From Pseudomonas trivialis (GTDB lineage Bacteria; Pseudomonadota; Gammaproteobacteria; Pseudomonadales; Pseudomonadaceae): a DNA stretch of 64,000 nt. The DNA lies in assembly GCF_001439805.1 (NCBI RefSeq), contig NZ_JYLK01000001.1:434001-498000 (forward strand), given 5' to 3'. The notes beneath the pieces were generated by a model. The model made no database searches. It had not been told where the DNA came from and worked only from the letters and a program-made list of their open reading frames with translations. Position numbers and translations under genes: made by a program. This document shows positions 56,666 through 64,000 of this stretch, piece by piece (the first letter of the stretch is position 1; each line of letters starts with the position of its first letter).

Positions 56666-57520
56666 ATGCCGCTTGCCCAACTGATCAGCCCCCGGCACCT
56701 GGCCGAGCGCCAGACGCGCGGCGCGTTGGTGATCCTCGATTGCCGCTTTGCCCTGGAAGATCCGGATTACGGGCGTTGCAGCTATGCCGAAGGGCATATC
56801 GAAGGTGCGCAATATGCTGACCTTGAGCGTCATCTCAGCGGTCCGGTGACCAGGGGCGTGACCGGGCGTCATCCGCTGCCGAACGCGCAGACCCTCGCCG
56901 AACAACTGCGCGCGTGGGGCATCAGTGCCGACACCGAGGTGGTGCTGTATGACGACGGTCCTGGCGCCTTTGCCGCCCGCGCCTGGTGGTTGCTGGTGTG
57001 GCTGGGCAAGCGGGACGGCGTGTTTATCCTGGACGGTGGCTTGAAGGCCTGGCATGCCGCCGGCTTCCCCTTGAGCCTGGACGCGCCGGTGATCGAGCCG
57101 GGTGATTTTACCGGCACGCCCGATCATGGCCTGCTGCTGGATGCCGAGCATCTGCAAAACCGCCTGGGCCAGCCGGGCCTGACCCTGATCGATGCGCGCG
57201 CTCCGGCGCGTTTTCGTGGCGACGTTGAGCCCATCGATCCGATTGCCGGGCACATTCCCGGGGCGCAGTGCGCGGCATTCAACGAGAACCTGGGCAGTGA
57301 CGGGCGGTTTCTGCCGGTCGAGCAGCTCAAGCAGCGGTTTTCCGCGCAACTGCGGGGGCGTTCGCCTCAGGAACTGGTGGCGTATTGCGGTTCCGGTGTT
57401 ACCGCGTGTCATAACCTGTTCGCCCTGGGTCTGGCGGGTTACCCGTTGGGCAAATTGTATGCGGGGTCGTGGAGTGAGTGGATCACGGACCCTGCGCGGG
57501 CCATTGCCACGGGCGACTGA
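56666..57520 (+). CDS. sulfurtransferase with tandem rhodanese domains
   Basis: A 284-aa protein of the SseA/thiosulfate-or-mercaptopyruvate sulfurtransferase type: an inactive first rhodanese domain (about 1-140) and a second with the active loop CGSGVTA (Cys about 241). The CGSGVTA loop is that of 3-mercaptopyruvate sulfurtransferases. LGKLYAGSWSEWITDP closes the domain. No signal peptide, so cytoplasmic. It lies 33 nt after laoR, on the same strand, but no functional link is seen. Confidence 0.88.
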   Translation: MPLAQLISPRHLAERQTRGALVILDCRFALEDPDYGRCSYAEGHIEGAQYADLERHLSGPVTRGVTGRHPLPNAQTLAEQLRAWGISADTEVVLYDDGPGAFAARAWWLLVWLGKRDGVFILDGGLKAWHAAGFPLSLDAPVIEPGDFTGTPDHGLLLDAEHLQNRLGQPGLTLIDARAPARFRGDVEPIDPIAGHIPGAQCAAFNENLGSDGRFLPVEQLKQRFSAQLRGRSPQELVAYCGSGVTACHNLFALGLAGYPLGKLYAGSWSEWITDPARAIATGD

Positions 57521-57547
57521 GTGGCCTGGCCTGTAAACCCAATCAAT

Positions 57548-57580
57548 TGTGGGAGGGAGCGAGCCCCCTCCCACCTTTTT
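57548..57580. repeat. REP palindrome with T-run
   Basis: TGTGGGAGGGAGCGAGCC continues CCCTCCCACCTTTTT between the convergent rhodanese and YheT-like genes. The T-run suggests it terminates the rhodanese transcript. Confidence 0.78.
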
Positions 57581-58574
57581 ATTTCTGTTGTGTCAGCAGC
57601 CATTGGGGGATGCGGCGTTCGAGGTAATAGGTCGGGCGCTTGAGCGAACCGTCCACAAAGCCCACATGCCCGCCCTTGGCCAGCAATTCGAACTCGGTGC
57701 AATCCGATAACTCGCTGGCCTCGGGCAGGCTATGGGCAAACACGAATGGATCGTCCGCCGCCTGAATAATCAGTGTCGGCGTTCGGATACCGCCCAAGTA
57801 ATAGCGACTCGACGCCTTGCGGTAGTAATCCTCGGCACTGATGAAACCATGCAGCGGTGCAGTCACCCGCCCATCGAAGTCCCAGAACGTGCGCATCTTT
57901 TCCAGGGAACCCAGGGCTTCCAGGGTTTTCAGGCCGTCCGTGCGGCCATCCTGCGTGAAGCGGCTTTGCTTGACGCGGATATACGCCAGCATTTCGCGCA
58001 TGAAGTGCTTCTGATAGACCCGCGAAAAACCCAGGCCGATGCGGTCGGCGCACTGGTCCAGGCGGAACGGCACCGACACCGCCGCAGCGCCTTGCAGCCC
58101 TGACGCCGCGCCGGTTTCTCCCAGGTGCTTGAGCAGCACATTGCCGCCCAGTGAATAGCCCACCGCATACAACGGCGCCAGCGGCCGCTTGGCGTGCAGA
58201 TGGGCAATCGCTGCCGCCAGATCCTCGCTGGCCCCGGAGTGATAGCTGCGCGCCAACAGGTTCGGCTCGCCGGAACAGCCGCGCCAGTTCAGCGCGGCAC
58301 TCGCCCAGCCCTGGGCGGCGAGGGCCTTTTGCAGGCCGGCGACGTAGGGCGAGTTGGACGAACCGGTGAGCCCGTGCAACACGAGCACCAGCGGTGCCTT
58401 GGCGTCGTGAGGTCCGTGCCAGTCAATATCGAGAAAATCACCGTCGTCGAGCCACAGGCGTTCGCGTTGGCGTTCAAGGTGCGTAGTGGGGCGCCACAGC
58501 GGTCCCCACAAGGTTTGCAGGTGGGGGTTGCCGAGGCCGAAGGCGGGTTTGAACAGGTCGGGGGAGGGAGTCAT
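57579..58574 (-). CDS. YheT-like alpha/beta hydrolase
   Basis: A 331-aa hydrolase of the AB-hydrolase YheT group. LVLVLHGLTGSSNSPYV is the oxyanion loop, GYSLGGNVLLKHLGE the nucleophile elbow with Ser, and the catalytic His is in AKGGHVGFVDG. The family start PAFGLGNPHLQTLWGPLWRP is present. ATG 58574 (MTPSPDLFKPAFG) has GAGAG upstream; the frame stays open far upstream without family-like sequence. Substrate unknown; esterase activity is likely. Confidence 0.88.
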   Translation of the reverse strand: MTPSPDLFKPAFGLGNPHLQTLWGPLWRPTTHLERQRERLWLDDGDFLDIDWHGPHDAKAPLVLVLHGLTGSSNSPYVAGLQKALAAQGWASAALNWRGCSGEPNLLARSYHSGASEDLAAAIAHLHAKRPLAPLYAVGYSLGGNVLLKHLGETGAASGLQGAAAVSVPFRLDQCADRIGLGFSRVYQKHFMREMLAYIRVKQSRFTQDGRTDGLKTLEALGSLEKMRTFWDFDGRVTAPLHGFISAEDYYRKASSRYYLGGIRTPTLIIQAADDPFVFAHSLPEASELSDCTEFELLAKGGHVGFVDGSLKRPTYYLERRIPQWLLTQQK

Positions 58575-58588
58575 TGCACTCTCTTTTT

Positions 58589-58650
58589 TGTGGCGAACCG
58601 GCTTACTGTGCCACAACAGCCCGCTCGTCAGGGCAAGCCCACCAGCCACA
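58589..58650. repeat. short REP doublet related to the ends of the 135-bp element
   Basis: TGTGGCGAACCGGCTT on the left and GGGCAAGCCCACCAGCCACA on the right resemble the two ends of the 135-bp repeat, separated by only about 26 bp instead of the long interior. It could be a minimal or decayed form. It lies in the rsmD-YheT gap. Confidence 0.55.
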
Positions 58651-58666
58651 AAAAGAGACCGCCGGC

Positions 58667-59284
58667 TCAGACGGCGCTTTCGACCAAACGATGCCACAAC
58701 GCGTAATACACCCGGCCGGACTTCTGCTCCCGGTGCAAGCGCCAACTGCCCGGCAGGCCGAGGGTGGACGGTGCGATTTCGCTCTCGGTGTAGATCCACG
58801 CATCCGGCGCCAGCCATTGGCGATCTTCGAGCAGCGTGCACACCGTCGGCAACAGGTTCTGGTTGAACGGCGGGTCGAGGAACACCACGTCGTATTCGCT
58901 GGCCGCCTGGGTTTCCAGATAGCGCAGCGCATCGGCGGTCTGCACATGGCCGTTGGTGCAGCGCAGGGTGCCCAGGTGTTCCTTGAGGCTGGACACCGCC
59001 ACGTTGCTCGCGTCCAGCGCCTGAGCCTGGGACGCGCCACGGGACAGCGCCTCCAGGAACAGCGCACCGCTGCCGGCAAACGGATCCAGCACTTTGGCGC
59101 CCGCAATATAGGGCGCGAGCCAGTTGAACAGGGTTTCACGCACACGGTCGGGCGTCGGGCGCAGGCCCACGACGTCGGGGAAGCTCAGCTTGCGGCTGCC
59201 CCATTCACCGCCAATGATGCGCAGTTGGCCCACACCGTTATGCACGTTGTGGACAGGTTTTTTCGGGCGAGATGAACTGGCCAT
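58667..59284 (-). CDS. rsmD: 16S rRNA (guanine-966-N2)-methyltransferase
   Basis: A 205-aa SAM-dependent enzyme. RIIGGEWGSRKLSFPDVVGL and RPTPDRVRETLFNWL are the RsmD start, VLDPFAGSGALFLEALSRGA the SAM motif and VFLDPPFNQ the catalytic DPPF. A small C-terminal part finishes the fold. Its ATG shares one base with the stop of the upstream M16 gene (TAATG), so it is translationally coupled. In other bacteria rsmD neighbours ftsYEX, as here. Confidence 0.95.
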   Translation of the reverse strand: MASSSRPKKPVHNVHNGVGQLRIIGGEWGSRKLSFPDVVGLRPTPDRVRETLFNWLAPYIAGAKVLDPFAGSGALFLEALSRGASQAQALDASNVAVSSLKEHLGTLRCTNGHVQTADALRYLETQAASEYDVVFLDPPFNQNLLPTVCTLLEDRQWLAPDAWIYTESEIAPSTLGLPGSWRLHREQKSGRVYYALWHRLVESAV

Positions 59285-60768
59285 TAATGCTCCGGAACCC
59301 CGAGCGGCTGCTCGACGGGTTTATCAGTGGGGGGCGGTAGTGGCTTTTGCGCAATCGTCGGGCCGGCGGTCACGATGACCATCTTGTCGGCGCTCAAGTG
59401 TTTGTTCATGGCCGTCTTGACCTGCTCTACGGTCAGGGCCTGGGATTGTTTCATGAAATCTTCCAGATAGCTCAGCGGCAGGTTGTAGAAACCCATGGCG
59501 CCCAGCTGGCCGACGATATCGGCGTTGCTCGCGGTGGACAGCGGGAAACTGCCGGCCAGTTCGCGCTTGGCGTCATCCAGCTCCTTTTGCGTCGGGCCGG
59601 TCTTGAGGTAATCAGCCAGCACCTGCTCGACCAGGCGCAGGGTGCCGCCGCTCATTTCGGCGCGGGTCTGCAGGTTGATCATGAACGGACCGCGCACCTG
59701 CATCGGCGAGAAGCCCGAGTACACGCCGTACGTGAGGCCGCGTTTCTCGCGCACTTCGCTCATCAGACGGGTGCCAAAGCCACCGCCACCGAGGATCTGG
59801 TTGCCCAGGGACAAGGCCGCGTAGTCCGGGTCGGCCCGGTCGATGCCCAACTGCGCGAACAGCAGGTGCGTCTGCTTGGACGGAAACTCGATATGGCTCA
59901 GGCCGGCCTTCGGCTCGGTCGGCTGGGCGATCTTTGCCAGCGCCGGGCCCTTGGGCAGCGAGGCAGACACCTTGGCGGTCATGGCCTCGGCTTCGGCACG
60001 GGTCATGTCGCCCACCACTGCAATCACTGCGTTGCCCGCCGCATAGGCCTTGGCATGGAACGCCTGCAATTGCGCCTGGCTGATCTTCGGCACGCTGTCG
60101 GGGTTGCCTTCGCTCGGATGCGCGTAAGGGTGGTCGCCATACAGGCGCTTGAACAGCTCAAGACTCGCCAGTTTGGCGGGATTCTGCTTCTCGTATTCGA
60201 AGCCGGCGAGGATCTGGTTCTTGATCCGCGCCAGGGAGTCGGCGGGGAAGGTCGGCTTGCCGATCACGTCGTCGAACAGCGCCAGCGCCGCATCGCGCTT
60301 GTCGCTGGCGCTCAGGCTGCGCAGGGACACCAGCGCCATGTCGCGGTAGGCGCCATTGCCAAAGTCGGCGCCCAGGCCTTCAAAGCCGCTGGCGATCTGG
60401 CTGACGTCCTTGCCCGGCACACCTTCGTTGAGCATGGCGTTGGTCATCAGCGCCAGGCCCGGCACGTCGCCGTCCTGGCTGCTGCCGGCGGCAAACAGGA
60501 TGCGCATGTCGAGCATCGGCAATTCATGGGCTTCGACGAACAGCACCTTGGCGCCTTCGGCGGTGGTCCAGCTTTGCACATCGAGCTTGCGGTTGGTCGG
60601 CGCCTTGCCGTCCAGCTCGGCCAGCGATTGCAGCTTGCTGGCGGACTGGGCTTTTTCCAGCGCCGGGCTGGCCACCGATTCACCGGGACGCAGGATGTAC
60701 ACCGCGCTCGCTGCCGCCAGCGTGACGGCGATCAGACCGGGCAGGATCAGGCTTTTGCGATCACTCAT
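59284..60768 (-). CDS. M16 family peptidase-like protein without zinc motif
   Basis: A 494-aa protein with an N-terminal signal anchor (SLILPGLIAVTLAAASAVYI). It has the two-domain M16 fold (LTYGVYSGFSPMQVRGPFMI is the Arg/Tyr region that supports the active site of the partner), but where HxxEH should stand it reads GLALMTNAML, so no zinc can be bound. It should be the regulatory subunit of a heterodimer with the active peptidase encoded just upstream, with which it overlaps by 8 bp. Periplasmic. Confidence 0.88.
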   Translation of the reverse strand: MSDRKSLILPGLIAVTLAAASAVYILRPGESVASPALEKAQSASKLQSLAELDGKAPTNRKLDVQSWTTAEGAKVLFVEAHELPMLDMRILFAAGSSQDGDVPGLALMTNAMLNEGVPGKDVSQIASGFEGLGADFGNGAYRDMALVSLRSLSASDKRDAALALFDDVIGKPTFPADSLARIKNQILAGFEYEKQNPAKLASLELFKRLYGDHPYAHPSEGNPDSVPKISQAQLQAFHAKAYAAGNAVIAVVGDMTRAEAEAMTAKVSASLPKGPALAKIAQPTEPKAGLSHIEFPSKQTHLLFAQLGIDRADPDYAALSLGNQILGGGGFGTRLMSEVREKRGLTYGVYSGFSPMQVRGPFMINLQTRAEMSGGTLRLVEQVLADYLKTGPTQKELDDAKRELAGSFPLSTASNADIVGQLGAMGFYNLPLSYLEDFMKQSQALTVEQVKTAMNKHLSADKMVIVTAGPTIAQKPLPPPTDKPVEQPLGVPEH

Positions 60769-62116
60769 GAGCGGTCTCCTCGGGCAGAATATGGGCGACG
60801 CTCAGACGCTCGCGGGTGAAATAGGTGCGCGCAGCCTTCTGGATATCTTCCGGGGTCACGCTTTGCAGGTCGGCAAGCTCGGTGTCCATGAGCTGCCAGG
60901 ACAGGCCCACGGTTTCCAGCGAGCCAATGGCCGTGGCCTGGCTGGTGATGGAGTCACGCTGGTACACCAGGCCGGCGATGACCTGGGCGCGAATTCGCTC
61001 CAGCTCTTCGGCGGTCGGTGGCTTGGCTTTCAAGTCTTCCAGCAGCCGCCACAGGCCGGCTTCGGCTTGGGCAATGGTTTTTTTCTTCTGCTGGTTGGGC
61101 GTGGCCGAGAGGATGAACAGGGTGTCGCCACGGCTGTAGGCGTCGTAGCGGGTGGAGGCGGCGGACACCAGCTCTTCACCACGCTCCAGTTGTGCCGAGA
61201 TACGCGCGCTGTAGCCGCCGTCGAGCAGGGCCGAGATCAGGCGCAGGGCCTGCACCGAGCGCTTGTCTTCGGCGGTGGCAAGGCCTGGCACGTTGAAGCC
61301 GAGGATCACGCTGGGCAGCTGGGTTTGCACGCGCAGGGTCAGCAGACGCTCGCCGGGTTCGGCCAGCTCCATCGGGATCTTCGCCGGGGGCACGTCACGC
61401 TTGGGAATCGGGCCAAAGTAGCGCTGGGCGAGGGTCTTCACCTCGTCCGGAGTCACGTCGCCGACCACCACCAGGGTGGCATTGTTGGGCACGTACCAGG
61501 ATTGGTACCAGTGGCGCAGCTCCTCGACCTTCATGCGGTCCAGGTCGGCCATCCAGCCGATGGTCGGCGTGTGGTAGCCGCTGGCCGGAAACGCCATGGC
61601 CTTGAAGCGCTCGAAGGCCTTGGACATCGGGTTGTCGTCGGTGCGCAGGCGGCGTTCTTCTTTAATGACTTCGATTTCGCGGCTGAACTCGTCGGCCGGC
61701 AGGCGCAGGCTGGCCATGCGGTCGGCCTCCAGCTCGAAGGCGACGCCCAGGCGGTCGCGGGCCAGCACCTGGTAATACGCGGTGTAGTCATCGCTGGTGA
61801 ACGCGTTTTCTTCAGCGCCCAGGTCGCGCAGGATCAGCGAAGCTTCGCCCGGACCCACCTTGGCGCTGCCCTTGAACATCATGTGCTCCAGGGCGTGGGA
61901 CAAACCGGTCTGGCCGGGAGTTTCGTAGCTCGAACCAACCTTGTACCAGACCTGGGAAACCACCACCGGCGCGCGATGGTCTTCGCGCACGACCACTTTG
62001 AGGCCGTTGTCGAGGGTGAATTCATGGGTGGGTTGTGGATCGGCAGCCAAAGCTGAAAGAGGCAGACAAACTGTACCGAACAGCAGGCCTGCGGCGCGGC
62101 GGGCTAGAGCATTCAT
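60761..62116 (-). CDS. M16 family zinc metallopeptidase, catalytic subunit
   Basis: A 451-aa periplasmic peptidase with a signal peptide (cut near SALAAD). The inverted zinc motif HxxEH is present as His74-Ala-Leu-Glu77-His78 in GLSHALEHMMFKGS. The partner gene downstream lacks this motif and supplies the Arg/Tyr half, so the two form one active heterodimer, as in other M16B pairs. Substrates are probably short peptides in the periplasm; not readable from sequence. The pair is divergent from ftsY. Confidence 0.92.
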   Translation of the reverse strand: MNALARRAAGLLFGTVCLPLSALAADPQPTHEFTLDNGLKVVVREDHRAPVVVSQVWYKVGSSYETPGQTGLSHALEHMMFKGSAKVGPGEASLILRDLGAEENAFTSDDYTAYYQVLARDRLGVAFELEADRMASLRLPADEFSREIEVIKEERRLRTDDNPMSKAFERFKAMAFPASGYHTPTIGWMADLDRMKVEELRHWYQSWYVPNNATLVVVGDVTPDEVKTLAQRYFGPIPKRDVPPAKIPMELAEPGERLLTLRVQTQLPSVILGFNVPGLATAEDKRSVQALRLISALLDGGYSARISAQLERGEELVSAASTRYDAYSRGDTLFILSATPNQQKKKTIAQAEAGLWRLLEDLKAKPPTAEELERIRAQVIAGLVYQRDSITSQATAIGSLETVGLSWQLMDTELADLQSVTPEDIQKAARTYFTRERLSVAHILPEETAHE

Positions 62117-62349
62117 TCGTTTTTAAACCTGTTGGGCTGCCCGCTTGGTCTTAGCGTCGGCGGGCGAGGAGGTGCTAGGATACTGATCGGATTTGCGGAC
62201 GGCCACTGCGGCGGTCCCGTTAAGGCCCTATTTAGGCCTTACAAAATGTTGCGCATGAACGAGCTGGTTGAAAAGCAGTCTGTTACGCATCGAATTTTAT
62301 TTACCGACGTGCCCCCCTGGCGCATCGCTACCTTGAGATAGCCGTCTCC

Positions 62350-63714
62350 ATGTTTGGTTCCAACGACGACAAGAAGACCCCAGCTGCGGCTGGCGAGAAG
62401 AAAGGCCTGTTCGGCTGGCTGCGTAAGAAACCGCAGGATACCGTCGAACCGCAGCCGCAGGTTCAAGCTGAACCGATCCCCGAACCTATAGTAGAAGCCG
62501 AGCCGGTTGACCACGCGCCGGCGCCGGTGGTGTTGCCTATCGTTGAACCGGTGTTGCAGCCGGTGGCCGAGGCGGCGCCGCAACCTGAGCCGGAACCTGA
62601 ACCCGAGCCGTGGCCCGAGCTGCCCGTGGCCGAAGAGCCTGTGGCGCTGGTTGAAGATGTGCACGCTGAGCACATCGCACCGCCGATTCCCGTAGTGGCT
62701 GAACCGGTACTTGAACCGGCGCCCATCGTCGAAGCCGTCGTGCCTGCCGTCATCGAGCCGGCACCTGGTGCCGTCGAAGCCGGCAAGACCGGCTTTTTCG
62801 CCCGCCTCAAGCAAGGCCTGAGCAAGACCAGCGCCAGCATCGGCGAAGGCATGGCCAGCCTGTTCCTGGGTCGCAAGACCATCGATGACGAACTGCTGGA
62901 AGACATCGAAACCCGCCTGCTCACCGCCGACGTGGGCGTCGAGGCCACAGCGGTGATCATCCAGAGCCTGACCCAGAAGGTCGCGCGCAAGCAACTTACC
63001 GACGCCGACGCGCTGTACAAATCCTTGCAGGCCGAACTGGCCGCGATGCTCAAGCCCGTGGAAGCGCCGCTGGTGATCACCCCGAACAAGCCGTTCGTGA
63101 TCCTCGTGGTGGGCGTCAACGGCGCCGGCAAGACCACCACCATCGGCAAGCTGGCCAAAAAGCTGCAGCTCGAAGGCAAGAAAGTCATGCTGGCCGCTGG
63201 CGACACCTTCCGTGCCGCTGCGGTGGAGCAGTTGCAGGTGTGGGGCGAGCGCAACAAGATCCCGGTGATTGCCCAGCACACTGGCGCCGATTCCGCCTCG
63301 GTGATCTTCGACGCCGTGCAGGCCGCCAAGGCGCGCAATATCGACGTGTTGATCGCCGACACCGCCGGTCGCCTGCACACCAAAGACAACCTGATGGAAG
63401 AGCTGAAGAAGGTGCGCCGCGTGATCGGCAAGCTGGATGCCGACGCCCCTCATGAAGTGCTGCTGGTGCTCGACGCCGGTACTGGTCAGAACGCCATCAG
63501 CCAGGCCAAACAATTCAACCAGACGGTGCAACTGACCGGCCTGGCGCTGACCAAGCTCGACGGCACAGCCAAGGGCGGTGTGATCTTTGCCCTGGCCAAG
63601 CAGTTCGGGTTGCCGATTCGTTATATCGGCGTCGGTGAGGGCATCGACGACCTGCGCACCTTTGAAGCCGAACCCTTTGTACAGGCACTGTTTGCCGAGC
63701 GGGAGCGTTCATGA
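62350..63714 (+). CDS. ftsY: signal recognition particle receptor FtsY
   Basis: A 454-aa SRP GTPase that docks ribosome-SRP complexes at the inner membrane. The acidic, Pro/Glu-rich A domain covers about 1-140 (EPEPEPEPWPELP), the N domain about 145-235, and the G domain carries VNGAGKTTTIGKLA, DTAGRLHTKDNLMEEL and TKLDGTAKGGV. The end RYIGVGEGIDDLRTFE is typical. Its stop overlaps the ftsE start (ATGA). The 233-bp upstream region is a plain divergent promoter region with a small inverted repeat (AAGGCC...GGCCTT at about 62222-62239). Confidence 0.97.
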   Translation: MFGSNDDKKTPAAAGEKKGLFGWLRKKPQDTVEPQPQVQAEPIPEPIVEAEPVDHAPAPVVLPIVEPVLQPVAEAAPQPEPEPEPEPWPELPVAEEPVALVEDVHAEHIAPPIPVVAEPVLEPAPIVEAVVPAVIEPAPGAVEAGKTGFFARLKQGLSKTSASIGEGMASLFLGRKTIDDELLEDIETRLLTADVGVEATAVIIQSLTQKVARKQLTDADALYKSLQAELAAMLKPVEAPLVITPNKPFVILVVGVNGAGKTTTIGKLAKKLQLEGKKVMLAAGDTFRAAAVEQLQVWGERNKIPVIAQHTGADSASVIFDAVQAAKARNIDVLIADTAGRLHTKDNLMEELKKVRRVIGKLDADAPHEVLLVLDAGTGQNAISQAKQFNQTVQLTGLALTKLDGTAKGGVIFALAKQFGLPIRYIGVGEGIDDLRTFEAEPFVQALFAERERS

Positions 63715-64000
63715 TTCGATTCGAGCAAGTCGGTAAACGCTATGCCAACGGGCATGTGGGCTTGCATGAGCTGAGCTTTCGGGTGCGGCGCGGCGAGTTT
63801 CTTTTCGTCACCGGTCACTCCGGTGCCGGTAAAAGTACGTTGTTGCGTCTGCTGCTGGCCATGGAGCGCCCGACCACGGGCAAACTGCTGCTGGCCGGCC
63901 AGGACCTGGCCACCATCAGCAATGCGCAGATCCCGTTTCTGCGCCGCCAGATCGGCGTAGTGTTCCAGAATCACCAGTTGCTGTTTGATCGCACAGTGTT
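63711..64000 (+). CDS. ftsE: cell-division ATP-binding protein FtsE (5' part)
   Basis: The first 96 codons of an ABC ATPase; the gene runs off the right edge. MIRFEQVGKRYANGHVGLHE, Walker A in TGHSGAGKSTLLRLLL and Q-loop IGVVFQNHQLLFDRTV are characteristic of FtsE. It is coupled to ftsY by ATGA and expected to be followed by ftsX. FtsEX works at the septum to activate peptidoglycan hydrolases. Confidence 0.95.
   Translation, partial: MIRFEQVGKRYANGHVGLHELSFRVRRGEFLFVTGHSGAGKSTLLRLLLAMERPTTGKLLLAGQDLATISNAQIPFLRRQIGVVFQNHQLLFDRTV

Noticed and set aside
62132..62341. A 69-codon frame upstream of ftsY
   Set aside because: No ribosome-binding site, no family, and it covers the divergent promoter region.

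Overview
The window is a piece of chromosome from a fluorescent Pseudomonas, most likely of the P. fluorescens group. The evidence is high GC with strong third-position G/C, REP/REPIN repeats of the GTGGGAGGGGGCTTGC type, and a gene order that, from memory, follows P. aeruginosa PAO1 from about PA0300 to PA0374 (spuDEFGH, hacB, serA and its D-2-hydroxyglutarate partner, rpiA-ilvA, rppH-ptsP, lgt-thyA, folA, ilvD, mutM, coaD, laoABCR, rsmD, two M16 genes, ftsY-ftsE). No rRNA, tRNA, CRISPR array, prophage or intact insertion sequence was seen. It is mostly ordered core genome with a few accessory inserts and several decayed genes.

Layout. 1-4475: polyamine ABC importer (two tandem binding proteins, ATPase, two permeases), facing the acyl-homoserine-lactone acylase hacB (4642-6996, minus). 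7146-9862: a FemAB/GNAT-like gene translationally coupled to an arginase-fold gene, converging with a pair of four-helix DMT-type membrane proteins. 9962-13603: a DUF6436 remnant, an alpha/beta hydrolase, DUF2059, a 2OG-Fe(II) oxygenase and a binding protein that lacks its middle lobe. 13734-20802: DUF4399, serA divergent from the D-2-hydroxyglutarate dehydrogenase gene (which removes the serA by-product), a FAH-family gene, two tandem SdiA-regulated-domain proteins, and rpiA. 20940-29410: housekeeping genes ilvA, DUF2269, a histidinol-phosphatase-like HAD gene, rppH, ptsP, an NRDE protein, lgt and thyA. 29485-38892: cadR/cadA cadmium resistance with a MerR-type operator, then an aminoethylphosphonate module (LysR regulator, ABC importer, FAD oxidoreductase, PhnZ-like HD oxygenase). 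38990-45815: a dockerin-like protein with an internal repeat, the DUF2868/DUF3482 GTPase pair, folA, a relBE toxin-antitoxin fossil, the cystine symporter tcyP and a phosphorylcholine phosphatase. 45945-52071: ilvD, rlmI, an HDOD gene, mutM, a ferredoxin and coaD. 52175-56632: laoABC and laoR for long-chain alcohol oxidation. 56666-64000: rhodanese, a YheT-like hydrolase, rsmD, two M16 peptidases, ftsY and the start of ftsE.

Most interesting points: a phosphonate module with complete PhnZ iron ligands but no PhnY hydroxylase in the window; a fossil relBE pair with only the antitoxin tail and an internally deleted toxin; a 135-bp inverted-repeat element in three equal-length copies; a dockerin-like protein with an internal repeat; the GNAT/arginase-fold pair of unknown role; and clean candidate operators upstream of laoABC/laoR and of the D-2-hydroxyglutarate dehydrogenase gene. 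Family and ortholog names come from motif recognition and memory; no database search was possible.
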